The notes: a model not told the origin generated them from the letters alone. DNA of 64,000 nt from Steroidobacter gossypii (GCF_016801985.1 NZ_JAEVLS010000002.1:124001-188000), one strand, 5' to 3'. Positions 19,487-28,865 are shown, counted from the stretch's first letter. Program-made: numbers and translations.

Positions 19487-19867
19487 GTGGTTCCCCTGAT
19501 ATCGAAGCGATGTGGATGAAGCGCAGCGCCGGCAATGGCGCTGCTCAGCTTTGCCGAGTTCCGTTCTGCAGCTGCAAGTCGATCGGATTGGAATTCACGG
19601 CCGAGCGGATATACCAGGGCGGGCGCTGTCGTGCCATGAATGGGCAGTAGTGCACCGAAATGTCAATTCATTCGCACCGAGAGCAGACGGGATCAAGCGA
19701 TTGATTTCCCAACAAACGTCACGATCCGAATGGATGTGAGACAGGCGAGCGCGATGAACGCTCAGCGGGATCGGAGTTGGACTATTGGCAAAGCGCCACG
19801 ACCGCGATCTGCAGAAGGGGGACTGCAGATCGGGCCGTGGCAGCGCCGCTCCACTCCAAACGATGAC
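19487..19867. other. Intergenic region between polyester hydrolase and porin
   Basis: About 380 bp lies upstream of the PETase-like gene, so it should hold its promoter. No convincing gene is seen. The only clear structure is the hairpin at 19805-19832. Confidence 0.6.
19805..19832 (-). terminator. Hairpin downstream of porin gene
   Basis: A perfect 10-bp inverted repeat (CGATCTGCAG / CTGCAGATCG) with an 8-nt loop lies 36 nt past the porin stop. There is no T-run on the minus strand, so it may be a stability hairpin or weak terminator rather than a classical intrinsic terminator. Confidence 0.55.
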
Positions 19868-21109
19868 TCAGAACGACAGATAGGCGCCGACGTTGAAATT
19901 GCTGCTGTCGTTCTCGATGCCGTTGTGAGCTTCGGCCTTGGTGTCGGTGAACTCGGCGAGCAAGGTGAGATTCTCGGTGAGCGAGTGATACACGCCGACC
20001 GTGTACTTCTCGTTGCTCTCGACCAGCGCCGAGATCGGTTCGCCCGGGGCCAGATCGAGATTGCTCTGGCCGAAGTTCACGCCCACTTTGGTGTCGCCGA
20101 ACTTGTATGTGACTTGCGCCAGGAAGCCGTCGGAATCACGCTCCTCGCCCCCGGGCGCCGCGCCGAACAGATACAACGCGGTCGTGCCCATGCCCTCGCC
20201 GGCGTAGTACCAGCCCATGATCTCCAGGCCGCCGAAAGTCAGTTTGCCGCCGACATCGAAACCGCGGCTGTCGAAGTCGTCCGCATTCGTGACGCCTTCA
20301 TGCTTCTGCCCGATGAAGCTGGCGGAGAGATAAATGGGCCCGTTGGTGTACTGCAGTTTGGCGTGATAGCCCGGGCTGCCTTCGGGGGTCGCCACGCCCT
20401 GCGTGATGGGCTCGAGCGGATCGAAAATGCCGACGGTGAGTTTGAAGCCGCTCAGATCCGGCGTGGTGTAATTGATCTGCCCAAGCCAGTCCGTATAGAT
20501 ATATCCCAGGCCGATCGAGCCCAGCGAAGTATTGGCCGGCGCCGCGTAGTTGCCGTTGCCCGCGCCCACGCCGGGCAAGGTCATGTCGGCCAATATCACA
20601 TCCGCGCCGAACAGCCCGATGTTCCTTCCCAGCAGGAACGTGCCGATGCTGTCGTTGCCGAACGTCATGAACACCTGACGCATGTCGATGGAGGTGGTGC
20701 CGAGCGCCGTGTTCAACAGGTCCGCGCCCTGTTGCAGATTCGGGCTGCCGTCGTTGGTGCTGATGCCCGGATAGAAGCCGAAGGTGACGGTCAGGTCGTA
20801 GCCGTTCTGCGTGGTGGAGGCGCCGATGGCCAGCGCCGCTGGCAGCAGACCGTTGCTGATCGAGGAAGATTTGTCTTCGCCGGCCGCGCCCCGGCACGCC
20901 AGTCCGCCGGTGACGGCCGCCACTGTTTCTTCCTCACAACTGGAATGAATGTAATGAACGTTGACGTTGCCCGAGGCAGTGAGTTTCCAATCGCCGGCGT
21001 CCACTTCGACCGCGGCGGCCGGCGGCCCCGCCAGCAGCGTCATGATGACGGCCCCGATTGCGTACCAGAACCAATGAGTTGGCCCAATCCTGCGCTCTGT
21101 CGTCCGCAT
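19868..21109 (-). CDS. Gram-negative porin
   Basis: The 413-residue protein has a signal peptide ending around AAA|VEVDAG (residue ~33). A barrel of alternating amphipathic strands follows, with a typical FGNDSIGTFLLGRNIGLFG strand-turn of general diffusion porins and a final strand ending YLSF. Two Cys near the mature N-terminus (SSCEEETVAAVTGGLACRG) may form a loop disulfide. The substrate is not deducible. It is transcribed alone; its upstream region holds palindromes at 21343-21373. A large open frame on the opposite strand is only its shadow. Confidence 0.85.
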   Translation of the reverse strand: MRTTERRIGPTHWFWYAIGAVIMTLLAGPPAAAVEVDAGDWKLTASGNVNVHYIHSSCEEETVAAVTGGLACRGAAGEDKSSSISNGLLPAALAIGASTTQNGYDLTVTFGFYPGISTNDGSPNLQQGADLLNTALGTTSIDMRQVFMTFGNDSIGTFLLGRNIGLFGADVILADMTLPGVGAGNGNYAAPANTSLGSIGLGYIYTDWLGQINYTTPDLSGFKLTVGIFDPLEPITQGVATPEGSPGYHAKLQYTNGPIYLSASFIGQKHEGVTNADDFDSRGFDVGGKLTFGGLEIMGWYYAGEGMGTTALYLFGAAPGGEERDSDGFLAQVTYKFGDTKVGVNFGQSNLDLAPGEPISALVESNEKYTVGVYHSLTENLTLLAEFTDTKAEAHNGIENDSSNFNVGAYLSF

Positions 21110-21342
21110 GGCTTTCCCCCTGGATTGTTTCGATCGCCGGGGCGATCGCTTATCGGGTCGCTCGTCGTCGCTGCGAGCACGTGTTGGCTCTTCGCTGCAC
21201 TCAGACGTAGCAAGGCCTATGCCATTTGGATTTGTGCTGGTGCGTAAGGCGCAGTCAGTATGTTTCTAGCGACATTCGGCGCGTTGGATTCTTTTGTTTG
21301 TAATTTTCCGTCACGCCCGCGCCGGCAGGGAATGTGTCAGCC

Positions 21343-21373
21343 TGTGACAGTGTTACGTCACACTGGCACAGTG
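21343..21373. promoter_or_regulatory. Adjacent palindromes upstream of porin
   Basis: TGTGAC-8nt-GTCACA (21343-21362) runs directly into CACTG-GCA-CAGTG (21361-21373), about 235 bp upstream of the porin start and just past the DUF3750 stop. The first resembles a CRP/FNR half-site pair, but with a 10-nt rather than 6-nt gap between TGTGA and TCACA. It could be an operator or a terminator-type structure; no regulator can be assigned. Confidence 0.35.
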
Positions 21374-21404
21374 ATGCACCACCCGGTGAATGATCGATGG
21401 ATGA

Positions 21405-22181
21405 TCAATCGACGATCAGTGGCTCGTGCTCGTCCGGCCCGATGCGGCCGAGCAGCGGCAGCTTCAGCGACAGGCTCAGGGGGTCGAGGCCGAATGTGAG
21501 ACCCAGCAGATTGAGCTCCACGCCTTCCTCCCAACCCGCCGCCACGCCGGCGACGCCGAGCACACTGACTTGCCCGCCGGTGCCGCTGGGCGTGAGCGCC
21601 ACCGGCATGACGCCGAGATAATCCTTGCCGATGGCGGTGGGTGGCAAGTCGACGCGCAATTCCGGTACGTCTCGCAATACAAACGCGGTGAAGGTATTCG
21701 AATTCGGTCCCGGCCAGATGCGGTAAGTGTCGGCGTAGGGATAATTTTGCACGGCCGTTTCGATGCGGTCGATCAATGCGTCCACGCCTGGCCCGCGCAC
21801 GTCTTTCAACAGATCGGGTTCAGCGCCGAACCAGCGACCGTCCGGCGGACGCACGCGAGTGACCACGGTGGTGCCTGTTCGTCGCAGACGGTAGCCGATG
21901 ACTTCATGCACGGTGAATTCACTGGCGTTACTGCGCTTCACCGCGATCCATGTATGCACGCCGAAATAGCCGCGCCAGCTGATCGTGCGCGCCGCGTATA
22001 CCTGTACGACGGCTTCCGGTGTCGTCGCCGGATCCGGCGCAAGCCCGACCGGCTCGCGACTCGCCGTTCGCCAGTCGCTGCCGCCGAGTCGTCCCGACTG
22101 ACCGATGTAGGTGGCCGAGCAGGCCGCGTACAGAGGCAAAAGTAGAATCAGCCAGCCGATCCGCCGGCGCTTGGTGCTCAT
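21405..22181 (-). CDS. DUF3750 family envelope protein
   Basis: The 258-residue protein has an N-terminal hydrophobic helix followed by a Cys (LPLYAACSATY), so it may be an exported or lipid-modified protein. The core contains the DUF3750 pattern SWRGYFGVHTWIAVK, EVIGYRL and NYPYADTYRIWPGPNSNTF, ending with a Gly-rich stretch and a positionally conserved Asp/Glu tail. The start at ATG 22181 has GGGAG upstream; the longer frame to 22247 adds non-signal residues. No function is known for the family. It lies ~110 nt downstream of the broken haloperoxidase on the same strand. Confidence 0.85.
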   Translation of the reverse strand: MSTKRRRIGWLILLLPLYAACSATYIGQSGRLGGSDWRTASREPVGLAPDPATTPEAVVQVYAARTISWRGYFGVHTWIAVKRSNASEFTVHEVIGYRLRRTGTTVVTRVRPPDGRWFGAEPDLLKDVRGPGVDALIDRIETAVQNYPYADTYRIWPGPNSNTFTAFVLRDVPELRVDLPPTAIGKDYLGVMPVALTPSGTGGQVSVLGVAGVAAGWEEGVELNLLGLTFGLDPLSLSLKLPLLGRIGPDEHEPLIVD

Positions 22182-22292
22182 CGTTGGTGCTCCCGCTGCT
22201 CGATAAGCGTCGGGCATTTCTCGGCATATTGCAAACAACCGGAGCACAGACTTCGCGAGTGAAGCCCGCGAAGCCCGTGCTCGCGGTGAGCG

Positions 22293-23575
22293 TCAGTCGC
22301 GGTGGTGGTCGCCGCGTTTGTTCTCGATCGGTAGCAAGAAGTGCTTGAAGGTCCACTCGGCCACGCGGTTGCCCTGCGCGCGCGCCGCCTCGTCGGCGAA
22401 GCGGAAATGGATACCCAGATACACGCGCGCATCGACCACGTCGCGCGCGGCGTCCGAGAACTTCTCGTACGTCCGCACCTTCTTCTGGACCATCGGTGCG
22501 AGGCTGGTGACTTCGAACGTCATGCGGTCGCGACCAAAGAACATCGCCAGGGTTCGGGTCATCGCCGCGGTCACGTTGTTGGCGCCCGAGGTGTATTCGG
22601 GATAGTTCGGCGTGTTCACCAACGGCTGCCAGGCGGGGTCGCCCACGGTCTGCGGATGGGTATCGTTGTCGCCCTCGCGGATCGCCGTGATGGGGCGCCA
22701 GAAGACGTAATGTTTCTTGCTGTCCCAGCAGGCGATTACGGCGTCGGCCGTCGCGATGTTGGCCAGCGCAAACAGTCGGGCGCTGTCCCGATGCGGTGGA
22801 TATGCTTCGCCGAGATGGCGCGCAGCGCGCGATTCCATTGGGCGAAGATATTGTCGTTATAGAAGTAAGCCAGATCGGTCTGTTCGGCCGAACGCCCACT
22901 GTTGATGAGCGCGCCCAGCGACTTCACCTCATCGTAATCGCGACGATAGCGCTCGCTGGTGAGGGCCGGAGGTGGGTCGGCGCGAAAGCGTCTCGGACTG
23001 GTCAACGTGAACGGATCGGTCGTGGACATCCACGGCGCCACCATCGACGAGAACGGCGCCGGCGCGGGAGGCGTGCCTTGGAATGAATCGGTAGGCCGCC
23101 AAACACCTACATCCATGCCCCCCACAAACGGCGGCGGCAGCGGTTCGGGGGCAGAGCGCCGCAGCGGCAGGATGCCGGCAGCAACCTTTTGGCCCACGGT
23201 CAAACCAGGGTCGCCCGTGAGACCATGATTGGCCAGATAGTTGTAGTAAGTGGCGTCAAGCGACGCAGCCTGCGCGGGATACATGCCCACCAGCACATCA
23301 TGCGCGGCTGCCGCGACGGCTGCGGAACGACTGCCTTTCGCGCCCCGCACCTCCATGTGATAAGGCTCGAAACGTCGCTCGATGGCTTGCACCGCATCGT
23401 GCACGGCGATCTGGACCAGTGCGGTGTCCAGCGATCCGACCGGACCCGGTCGACCCGCCGCCACCGCCGCCATGGTGATTTCGTTCCAGTCCGTTACTGC
23501 GTCGGCGGCGACGGGCCCGGTCCAGGCGGCGAACGCACACACGGTTGCGGCCCACAGGCCTCGAAGTCTGCTCAT
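22293..23575 (-). pseudogene. Vanadium-dependent haloperoxidase homologue, frameshifted
   Basis: Two overlapping reading frames together give a PAP2-superfamily haloperoxidase of about 427 residues. The first runs from ATG 23575 (GGGAG upstream; signal peptide MSRLRGLWAATVCAFAAW) to ...AISAKHIHRIG. The second continues with DSARLFALANIATADAV, DSKKHYVFWRPITAI, NTPNYPEYTSGANNV and ARVYLGIHFRFADEAA. The frame changes at a run of three C (plus strand 22787-22789); a fourth C would restore IGDSARLF, the family sequence. It is therefore a 1-nt deletion in a homopolymer, either real or a sequencing error. The usual SGH motif reads SGAN here, as in a common bacterial subgroup of uncertain activity. 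Confidence 0.85.
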
Positions 23576-23652
23576 GGTGATCTCCCAGAAGTTGGTATGA
23601 ATGGCGGGCTGCAACTTAGGCTCGGCGCGTGGCAGCGACCGTGGTAAAAACC

Positions 23653-25671
23653 ATGGGAAATGGAGGGTTCGTGACCGACCATCCCGTCCAGTTGCGACTG
23701 TTGGGTCGGCTGACGCTATGCAGGCAAGGCGTCCAGATCCCCTTGCCCTCGTCACGCAAGGTGCGAGGGTTGCTGGCACTCCTGGCCGTGACGCCAGGGC
23801 CGCTGCCGCGTAGTCGCGTTTGTGACTTGCTGTGCGATTCCTCCAGCGATCCACGCGGTGAGCTGCGCTGGTGCCTGAGCCGGCTTCGAGCGGTGCTCGA
23901 CGATGCATCGAAGCCGCGGGTCGATGCCGCCGCGGACGCCATCTCTCTCGATCTCTCCGATTGCGATGTGGACGTGTTCCACATCGCTCGTCTCAGGGAG
24001 CCCGGTCTGGAAACATTGAATGTTTCTCAGCTGCGCCAGCTCGGCGAGCTGTACACCGGGGATTTCGCCGAAGGCCTGGAGCTCGACCGCAATCCGGAGT
24101 TCGCAAGCTGGCTTGGTTCACAACGACGACGATTTCGCGCCGATCATGTGGCCGTGCTGGAACAGCTCGTCTCGCGCCTCGGCGAGCAGGAGCACGGCGA
24201 AGCGGGTGCCTGTCTCGAGAAATGGCTGCAACTTGCGCCGTTCGACCGACGCGCCCACGAGTCACTGCTGCAGCGTTTGTCGATGGCGGGCCGGATCAAG
24301 GAGGGGGAGGCGCATCTCGAGGCAACGATCCGGTTGTTCGAAGCCGAAGGAGTGGAGTGGCTGCCGATCCGTGAATGCTGGCGGGCGGCGCGTCGCCATG
24401 CGTCGCAGCACGTGCAGACGCCCCGAATCGAAGTGAACGCCGCTGTTCCAGCCGCCGTCGCGGCGGAGTCGTCCACGAACAAGCCGCGTCGCGCCTCCAT
24501 CTGTGTCATGCCGTTCTCCGATCACTCTCTGGAACCGGGCGCTCGCGGCGGCCTGGCCGATTGGCTCACGGAAGACATCATTACCCGGCTGGCCAAGTTG
24601 CGCGTTTTGTTCGTGATCGCACGCGGCAGTGTGTTCGCGTTGTGCGAACGGAACGTGCCGCCCGACGAAGCTGCTCGTCTGCTCGCGGTCGACTACGTCG
24701 CGAGTGGCTCGGTGCGGCGGTATCAGGGGCGTTTGAATGTCACCGCGCAGCTGGCCGAAGCGGCCACCGGCCGGATCGTGTGGGCGGACGACTTCAGTTA
24801 CAGCCTGGACGCCGCGTTCGACGTGCTCGAGGAGATCGGCAATCGCATCGTGATCTGTCTGGCCGGGCAGATCGAAGCGGCTGAACGCAATCGCGCCGTG
24901 CTCAAGCCTCCCAACAGCCTCGATGCATGGGAGGCCTATCATCGCGGGCTATGGCACATGTATCGGTTCAACGCCGACGACAATCGCCATGCGGCTCATT
25001 ATTTTCAGCTTGCGGTGAAACAGGATCGCACCTTTGCGCGCGCGCACGCCGGCCTGTCGTTCACCCATTTCCAGAATGTGTTCCTGCATTGGAGCACCGA
25101 GCGGGATCGCGAAATCGAACGCGCCTATGCGGCAGCCGCGGACAGCGTGGTCGCCGACGATCTGGACCCTGCCGCGCATTGGGCCATGGGCCGAGCGCAG
25201 TGGCTGCGTGGACATGTCGACGATTCGGTCTTCGAGCTGCAGCGCTCGGTATCGCTGAGCCCCAACTTTGCGCTCGGCCACTACACGCTGGGATTCGTGC
25301 AGAGCCAGGAAGGCGACGCGCAGAGCGCCATCGAGTCGAGCGATACTTCCCGCCGACTCAGTCCCTTCGATCCACTCATGTTCGCCATGCTGGCCTCGCG
25401 CGCGATGGCTCTGTTCAGGCTGCAGCGCTTCGAAGAGGCCGCGGACTGGGCCAGCAAAGCGGCCGTGCGGCCCAACGCCCATGTGAACGTGCAGGCTGTC
25501 GCCATCAATTGGCTCGCCGCCGCCGGCAGACTCGAGGAAGCTCGTGCGCAGGTGGCAGCGCTGCGTCGCGTGGCGCCGGGCTACGGGATCGAAGACTTTT
25601 TCCGCGCGTTTCGGTTCACATCGGAGACTCGCGAGTCGTTCCGGCGGGCTGCGGCCAAGGTCGGGTTCTGA
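23653..25671 (+). CDS. BTAD/TPR transcriptional regulator (SARP-like)
   Basis: The ~672-residue protein has an N-terminal OmpR-type winged helix (VQLRLLGRLTLCRQGVQIPLPSSRKVRGLLALLA...). A bacterial transcriptional activation domain follows (~100-240: LRQLGELYTGDFAEGLELDRN...), then a TolB/adenylate-cyclase-associated domain (~285-400: ICVMPFSDHS..., LAVDYVASGSVRRY...). TPR-like repeats fill the C-terminus (~420-660). It is a soluble one-component regulator without an obvious small-molecule pocket. The start is uncertain: ATG 23653 or GTG 23671, the latter with GGAGGG just upstream. It is divergent from the haloperoxidase by ~77 nt and may control it. The ECF sigma gene follows 82 nt later on the same strand. 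Confidence 0.85.
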   Translation: MGNGGFVTDHPVQLRLLGRLTLCRQGVQIPLPSSRKVRGLLALLAVTPGPLPRSRVCDLLCDSSSDPRGELRWCLSRLRAVLDDASKPRVDAAADAISLDLSDCDVDVFHIARLREPGLETLNVSQLRQLGELYTGDFAEGLELDRNPEFASWLGSQRRRFRADHVAVLEQLVSRLGEQEHGEAGACLEKWLQLAPFDRRAHESLLQRLSMAGRIKEGEAHLEATIRLFEAEGVEWLPIRECWRAARRHASQHVQTPRIEVNAAVPAAVAAESSTNKPRRASICVMPFSDHSLEPGARGGLADWLTEDIITRLAKLRVLFVIARGSVFALCERNVPPDEAARLLAVDYVASGSVRRYQGRLNVTAQLAEAATGRIVWADDFSYSLDAAFDVLEEIGNRIVICLAGQIEAAERNRAVLKPPNSLDAWEAYHRGLWHMYRFNADDNRHAAHYFQLAVKQDRTFARAHAGLSFTHFQNVFLHWSTERDREIERAYAAAADSVVADDLDPAAHWAMGRAQWLRGHVDDSVFELQRSVSLSPNFALGHYTLGFVQSQEGDAQSAIESSDTSRRLSPFDPLMFAMLASRAMALFRLQRFEEAADWASKAAVRPNAHVNVQAVAINWLAAAGRLEEARAQVAALRRVAPGYGIEDFFRAFRFTSETRESFRRAAAKVGF

Positions 25672-25753
25672 GCAGCGACCCAGTTATCATTCGATATCCA
25701 TGGATGCACGTGCTTCTTGAACTTGCGTGCGGCGCACGGCACGATTTACAACT

Positions 25754-26329
25754 GTGAGCGCCGAAGCCACCAATGAAGCCACTCTCACCCTGGGTGAGTT
25801 GCTATACGCCAATCCAGCGGTCACCCGAATCGGGGAGAAGGAGTGGCTCGCCCTGATTCACGCGATTGCCGCTGGCGACGAGGCGGCGTTGCGCTCGCTG
25901 TACGAGAAAACTCATCCGCTGGTCTTCACCTACCTGGTGCGTTTGACCGGCGACCGCGAGCTGACTCAAGAGCTGGTTCTCGACATCTACCAAATGATCT
26001 GGTGCGAAGCGCCGGTGTTTGCGGCTGCGGAGGGCCCCGTGCTCGGCTGGATCATGCGACAAGCCCGAGCCCACGCGCTCCATCATCCACGCGCCGGCAA
26101 GCCGCCCGGCGATGCGGAGCGAGTCGCCGAGGACTTGAGACTGAAAGAGGCGCTCGAGACGCTGACCATGCATGAACGCGAGGCCATCGAGGCCACTATC
26201 CTGAACGGCTCGTCGTACTCCGAGCTCGCCGCCCAACATGGCGATAGCATTGGCACGATCAAGAGTCGTCTCCGAGCCGGACTGGCGAAGCTGCAGCTGG
26301 CCTTCCAAAAACAAGGTGCGGCATCATGA
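25754..26329 (+). CDS. ECF-family RNA polymerase sigma factor
   Basis: The 191-residue protein has sigma region 2 (LIHAIAAGDEAALRSLYEKTHPLVFTYLVRL, LVLDIYQMIW) and region 4 with a helix-turn-helix (LNGSSYSELAAQHGDSIGTIKSRLRAGLAKL). GTG 25754 is taken as start; no ATG lies upstream in frame and the ribosome binding site is weak. Its stop overlaps the next gene's start (ATGA at 26326), so sigma and anti-sigma are translationally coupled. The group resembles ECF11/ECF-ChrR systems that answer singlet oxygen or peroxides; the signal here is inferred. Confidence 0.9.
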   Translation: MSAEATNEATLTLGELLYANPAVTRIGEKEWLALIHAIAAGDEAALRSLYEKTHPLVFTYLVRLTGDRELTQELVLDIYQMIWCEAPVFAAAEGPVLGWIMRQARAHALHHPRAGKPPGDAERVAEDLRLKEALETLTMHEREAIEATILNGSSYSELAAQHGDSIGTIKSRLRAGLAKLQLAFQKQGAAS

Positions 26330-26928
26330 GCTCGTCATCGCGCAACAATCGATGCGAGCGCACCGACCTGGTCGCCTCGTATGCGCTGGCGGCTCTGGAT
26401 AGCGCCGAAGCGCGGCTGATGGCGGAGCATTTGCCCGCCTGCCTGGAGTGTCAGCAGGAGTATTACTCGCTGGGGCCGCTCACCGGCGCCTTGACGGCGT
26501 GGCGCACTCAAACGTTGCCGCCTCCCGCGCCGATCTGGAACGAGCTCGCCGAGCGCATCGCCAAGGCGTCGCAAAAGAAGGCATCGGCTCCAGCGCCCAA
26601 GGTGACATGGTCCGGCGCGGAGGATTGGCATGAGCCTCAGTGGGAACAAGCCGCACCCGGCATCACCGTCAAGCTGCTATCGACGGACAAGGAAGGCGAC
26701 CGTGTGAGCATGCTCGTGCGTCTCGCTCCGGGCGTCTCGTATCCGCCGCATCGGCACGCGGGCGTCGAGGAGTTGTATCTGCTCGAAGGCGAGCTGTGGA
26801 TCGAAGACCGGAAACTGTATCCCGGCGATTTCAACCGAGCCGAGCCTGGCACGGCGGATCAGCGTGTGTACAGTGAAACCGGCTGCATGTGCCTGTTGAT
26901 CACCTCGCCGTCGGATCAACTGCGCTGA
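26326..26928 (+). CDS. ChrR-like cupin anti-sigma factor
   Basis: The 200-residue protein has a zinc anti-sigma domain (HLPACLEC at residues ~31-38 with an N-terminal His/Cys region) and a C-terminal cupin (~95-190: YPPHRHAGVEELYLLEGELWIED...). This is the ChrR architecture: the N-terminal part binds the sigma factor and the cupin senses the stress that releases it. The cupin metal ligands HRH and Glu are present. It is coupled by 4-nt overlap to the sigma gene. A bidirectional hairpin follows at 26941-26969. Confidence 0.9.
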   Translation: MSSSSRNNRCERTDLVASYALAALDSAEARLMAEHLPACLECQQEYYSLGPLTGALTAWRTQTLPPPAPIWNELAERIAKASQKKASAPAPKVTWSGAEDWHEPQWEQAAPGITVKLLSTDKEGDRVSMLVRLAPGVSYPPHRHAGVEELYLLEGELWIEDRKLYPGDFNRAEPGTADQRVYSETGCMCLLITSPSDQLR

Positions 26929-26940
26929 TCTTCGCGCGAG

Positions 26941-26969
26941 AGCAGGGCCGACCGTGGGTCGACCCTGCT
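26941..26969. terminator. Hairpin between convergent anti-sigma and xylanase genes
   Basis: Arms of 12 nt (AGCAGGGCCGAC / GTCGACCCTGCT, one mismatch) with a 5-nt loop lie in the 50-nt gap between converging genes. It could serve both strands; T-tracts are short. Confidence 0.6.
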
Positions 26970-26978
26970 TCAGCCGCG

Positions 26979-28865
26979 TTATCTCACCACGATCGACACG
27001 CTACCCGGTTCGCTGCGCTGGTAGCCGTCCCACACCGACACGAACAGTTTCAGCTCGGTGCCTTTGGGTACAGCGCTCAACCCAGCGGCATCCGCCACGG
27101 TGATCGCGCCCGTATCCGCGTCGATCGCGAATATGCCGCCGGAGGAATATTCCGTTTGCCACTCTGAGAGCGTCGTGTCCGTGTCCGCATCGCGTGCGTT
27201 GGCGGTGCCGACGACCGTTCCGGTGGGCGCGTTTCCGGCTACAGACAGCCACTGATGCACGACCTCAGCGCGGTCGTTACGAACGTAACGTTGCAGCCAC
27301 TGCATGGCTGGACGCTCGGCACCATTCTCATAAACGAGCCAGGCACCCTGAGCAGTCCGCCAGTGGCCCGGGCGATAACCCCACAAGGTGATGCCGCGCA
27401 CCGCGGGATGCTCCCAGAACACCGGGAAGATTTTCTGATAGCCCGCCAGTTGCACCGGATCGTCGTTGCCGTCGATGTCGAGCTCGGTCACGTAGATCGG
27501 CAGCGCGGTCTTGCTCGCCAGATAGTCGAGATTGGCGCGCAGGTTGGGCATCGGCGCCGGCTCGGTCGTCGAGAACGCATGACCTTGAATGCCGACCAGA
27601 TCGATGAGTCCACGCGCCTTCAAGAGCTTGACGATGTCGACGTAGTTCCGGACCGCGTTGCCGTCGTTGACGATGCTGTAATCGTTGAGCATCAGCTTCG
27701 CGTCGGGGAAATACTCGCGCGCCAGCGCGAAGGCGTTGATGATCCAATCCCAGCCGGTGGCGCCGGCGCCGCCGAGCGCCTCGTAATAGTTGCCGCAGCC
27801 ACCGCATGACTGGCCGGCAGGTGTATTGGCCGGCGCGAGCGGCGGATCGTGCAGCGGCTCGTTGACGACCTCGATCTGCTCCAGATCGGGATAGCGCTCG
27901 GCGATGGCGGCAAACCATTCCCGCAGCTCCTCGAGCTGTTCGGCGGGCGGCAGATTCTGCATCCACTCCGGTTGCTGATTGCCCCACACCAGCACGTGCC
28001 ATTTGAAGATGAAGCCGTTGTCGCGCGCCATCTGATACGCCGCGTCGGCCTGGGCCCAGTTCATGACGTCGCGCGTGCTCTCGACCGTCGCCCATTTGCC
28101 GCCGTTCTCGGGCGTGACTTGATTCCAGTACGCGGCGAAATTCGCCGTCTGCGCCGGACTGTGAGCGCTGCCCAGGAACTTCGCTTTGCCCGTCGCGATC
28201 GGTGGACCGGGCGGTGTGTACGGCGGAGGAGGTGGGGGCGGTGGCGTTCCGGTGGCGGCCGAGCCGGTATCCAGATCGTTCACCGTGTACCACGAGCCCT
28301 GATGGCCGAAGGCAAACTTGTCGATGAAATTGCCGGTTTCGCGGCCGGCGGCGGAAAACACCTGCGTGAGATTGCCTTCGGGCACCGTCCAGGTGGCCGG
28401 GCCGGCAAAGCCGGTGAGCCTGAACCATTTGAAAACATTGGTGGTGGCCGGACCGCCATTGCGAACCGTATCGGCTGGCGCGGTGAAGCCGCCGCCATCG
28501 ACTTGATTCACCAGCACCCATTCACTGGTGCCGACCTTGTCGCCAAAGCCGTTGCCGATGAAGAAACTATCGTCGCTGCCGCCACCGGGGCCGACGCGGA
28601 ACCGGGCGTACAGATCGTAGTTGCCCGCGGCCGGGAACGTGACCGAATAGGTCAGCGCGCCATCGGCAGTGGCGGGCGGGCCGAAGCCCGGTGAATCGTT
28701 GACGATGGTGACGTAGGTGGCGCCGTCCGCGGTTCCGACGGCATAGCCAGAACTGACAGTGGCCGATTCCGCTTCGACAATGATGGGTTCGGTCTGCGCC
28801 ACGGCGGCCAGTGGCGCGGCCCAAAACACACACGCACTCAGCAACGCACGAGAGTCCATGCTCAT
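26979..28865 (-). CDS. Secreted GH10 endo-1,4-beta-xylanase, multidomain
   Basis: The 628-residue protein has a signal peptide (residues 1-23) and an N-terminal carbohydrate-binding-like beta domain (~27-195: IIVEAESATVSSGY..., NYDLYARFRVGPGG). A Pro-rich linker (TPPPPPPPPYTPPGPP) leads to the GH10 barrel (~225-530), and a C-terminal cadherin-like domain (~535-628: NAPTGTVVGTANARDADTD) closes it. Catalytic acid/base Glu336 (VVNEPL) and nucleophile Glu461 (TELDID) are both present, with the substrate motif WHVLVWGNQQPEW. It should cleave internal xylan bonds outside the cell. A GGGGG stretch precedes the start. Confidence 0.92.
   Translation of the reverse strand: MSMDSRALLSACVFWAAPLAAVAQTEPIIVEAESATVSSGYAVGTADGATYVTIVNDSPGFGPPATADGALTYSVTFPAAGNYDLYARFRVGPGGGSDDSFFIGNGFGDKVGTSEWVLVNQVDGGGFTAPADTVRNGGPATTNVFKWFRLTGFAGPATWTVPEGNLTQVFSAAGRETGNFIDKFAFGHQGSWYTVNDLDTGSAATGTPPPPPPPPYTPPGPPIATGKAKFLGSAHSPAQTANFAAYWNQVTPENGGKWATVESTRDVMNWAQADAAYQMARDNGFIFKWHVLVWGNQQPEWMQNLPPAEQLEELREWFAAIAERYPDLEQIEVVNEPLHDPPLAPANTPAGQSCGGCGNYYEALGGAGATGWDWIINAFALAREYFPDAKLMLNDYSIVNDGNAVRNYVDIVKLLKARGLIDLVGIQGHAFSTTEPAPMPNLRANLDYLASKTALPIYVTELDIDGNDDPVQLAGYQKIFPVFWEHPAVRGITLWGYRPGHWRTAQGAWLVYENGAERPAMQWLQRYVRNDRAEVVHQWLSVAGNAPTGTVVGTANARDADTDTTLSEWQTEYSSGGIFAIDADTGAITVADAAGLSAVPKGTELKLFVSVWDGYQRSEPGSVSIVVR

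Noticed and set aside
19640-21247. 535-codon open frame on the plus strand
   Set aside because: It lies opposite the porin gene and its translation (Arg/Ala/Val-rich, no signal or family motif) is the shadow expected from high-GC coding sequence.
21343-21362. Canonical CRP site
   Set aside because: The gap between TGTGA and TCACA is 10 nt, not the 6 nt of CRP/FNR sites.
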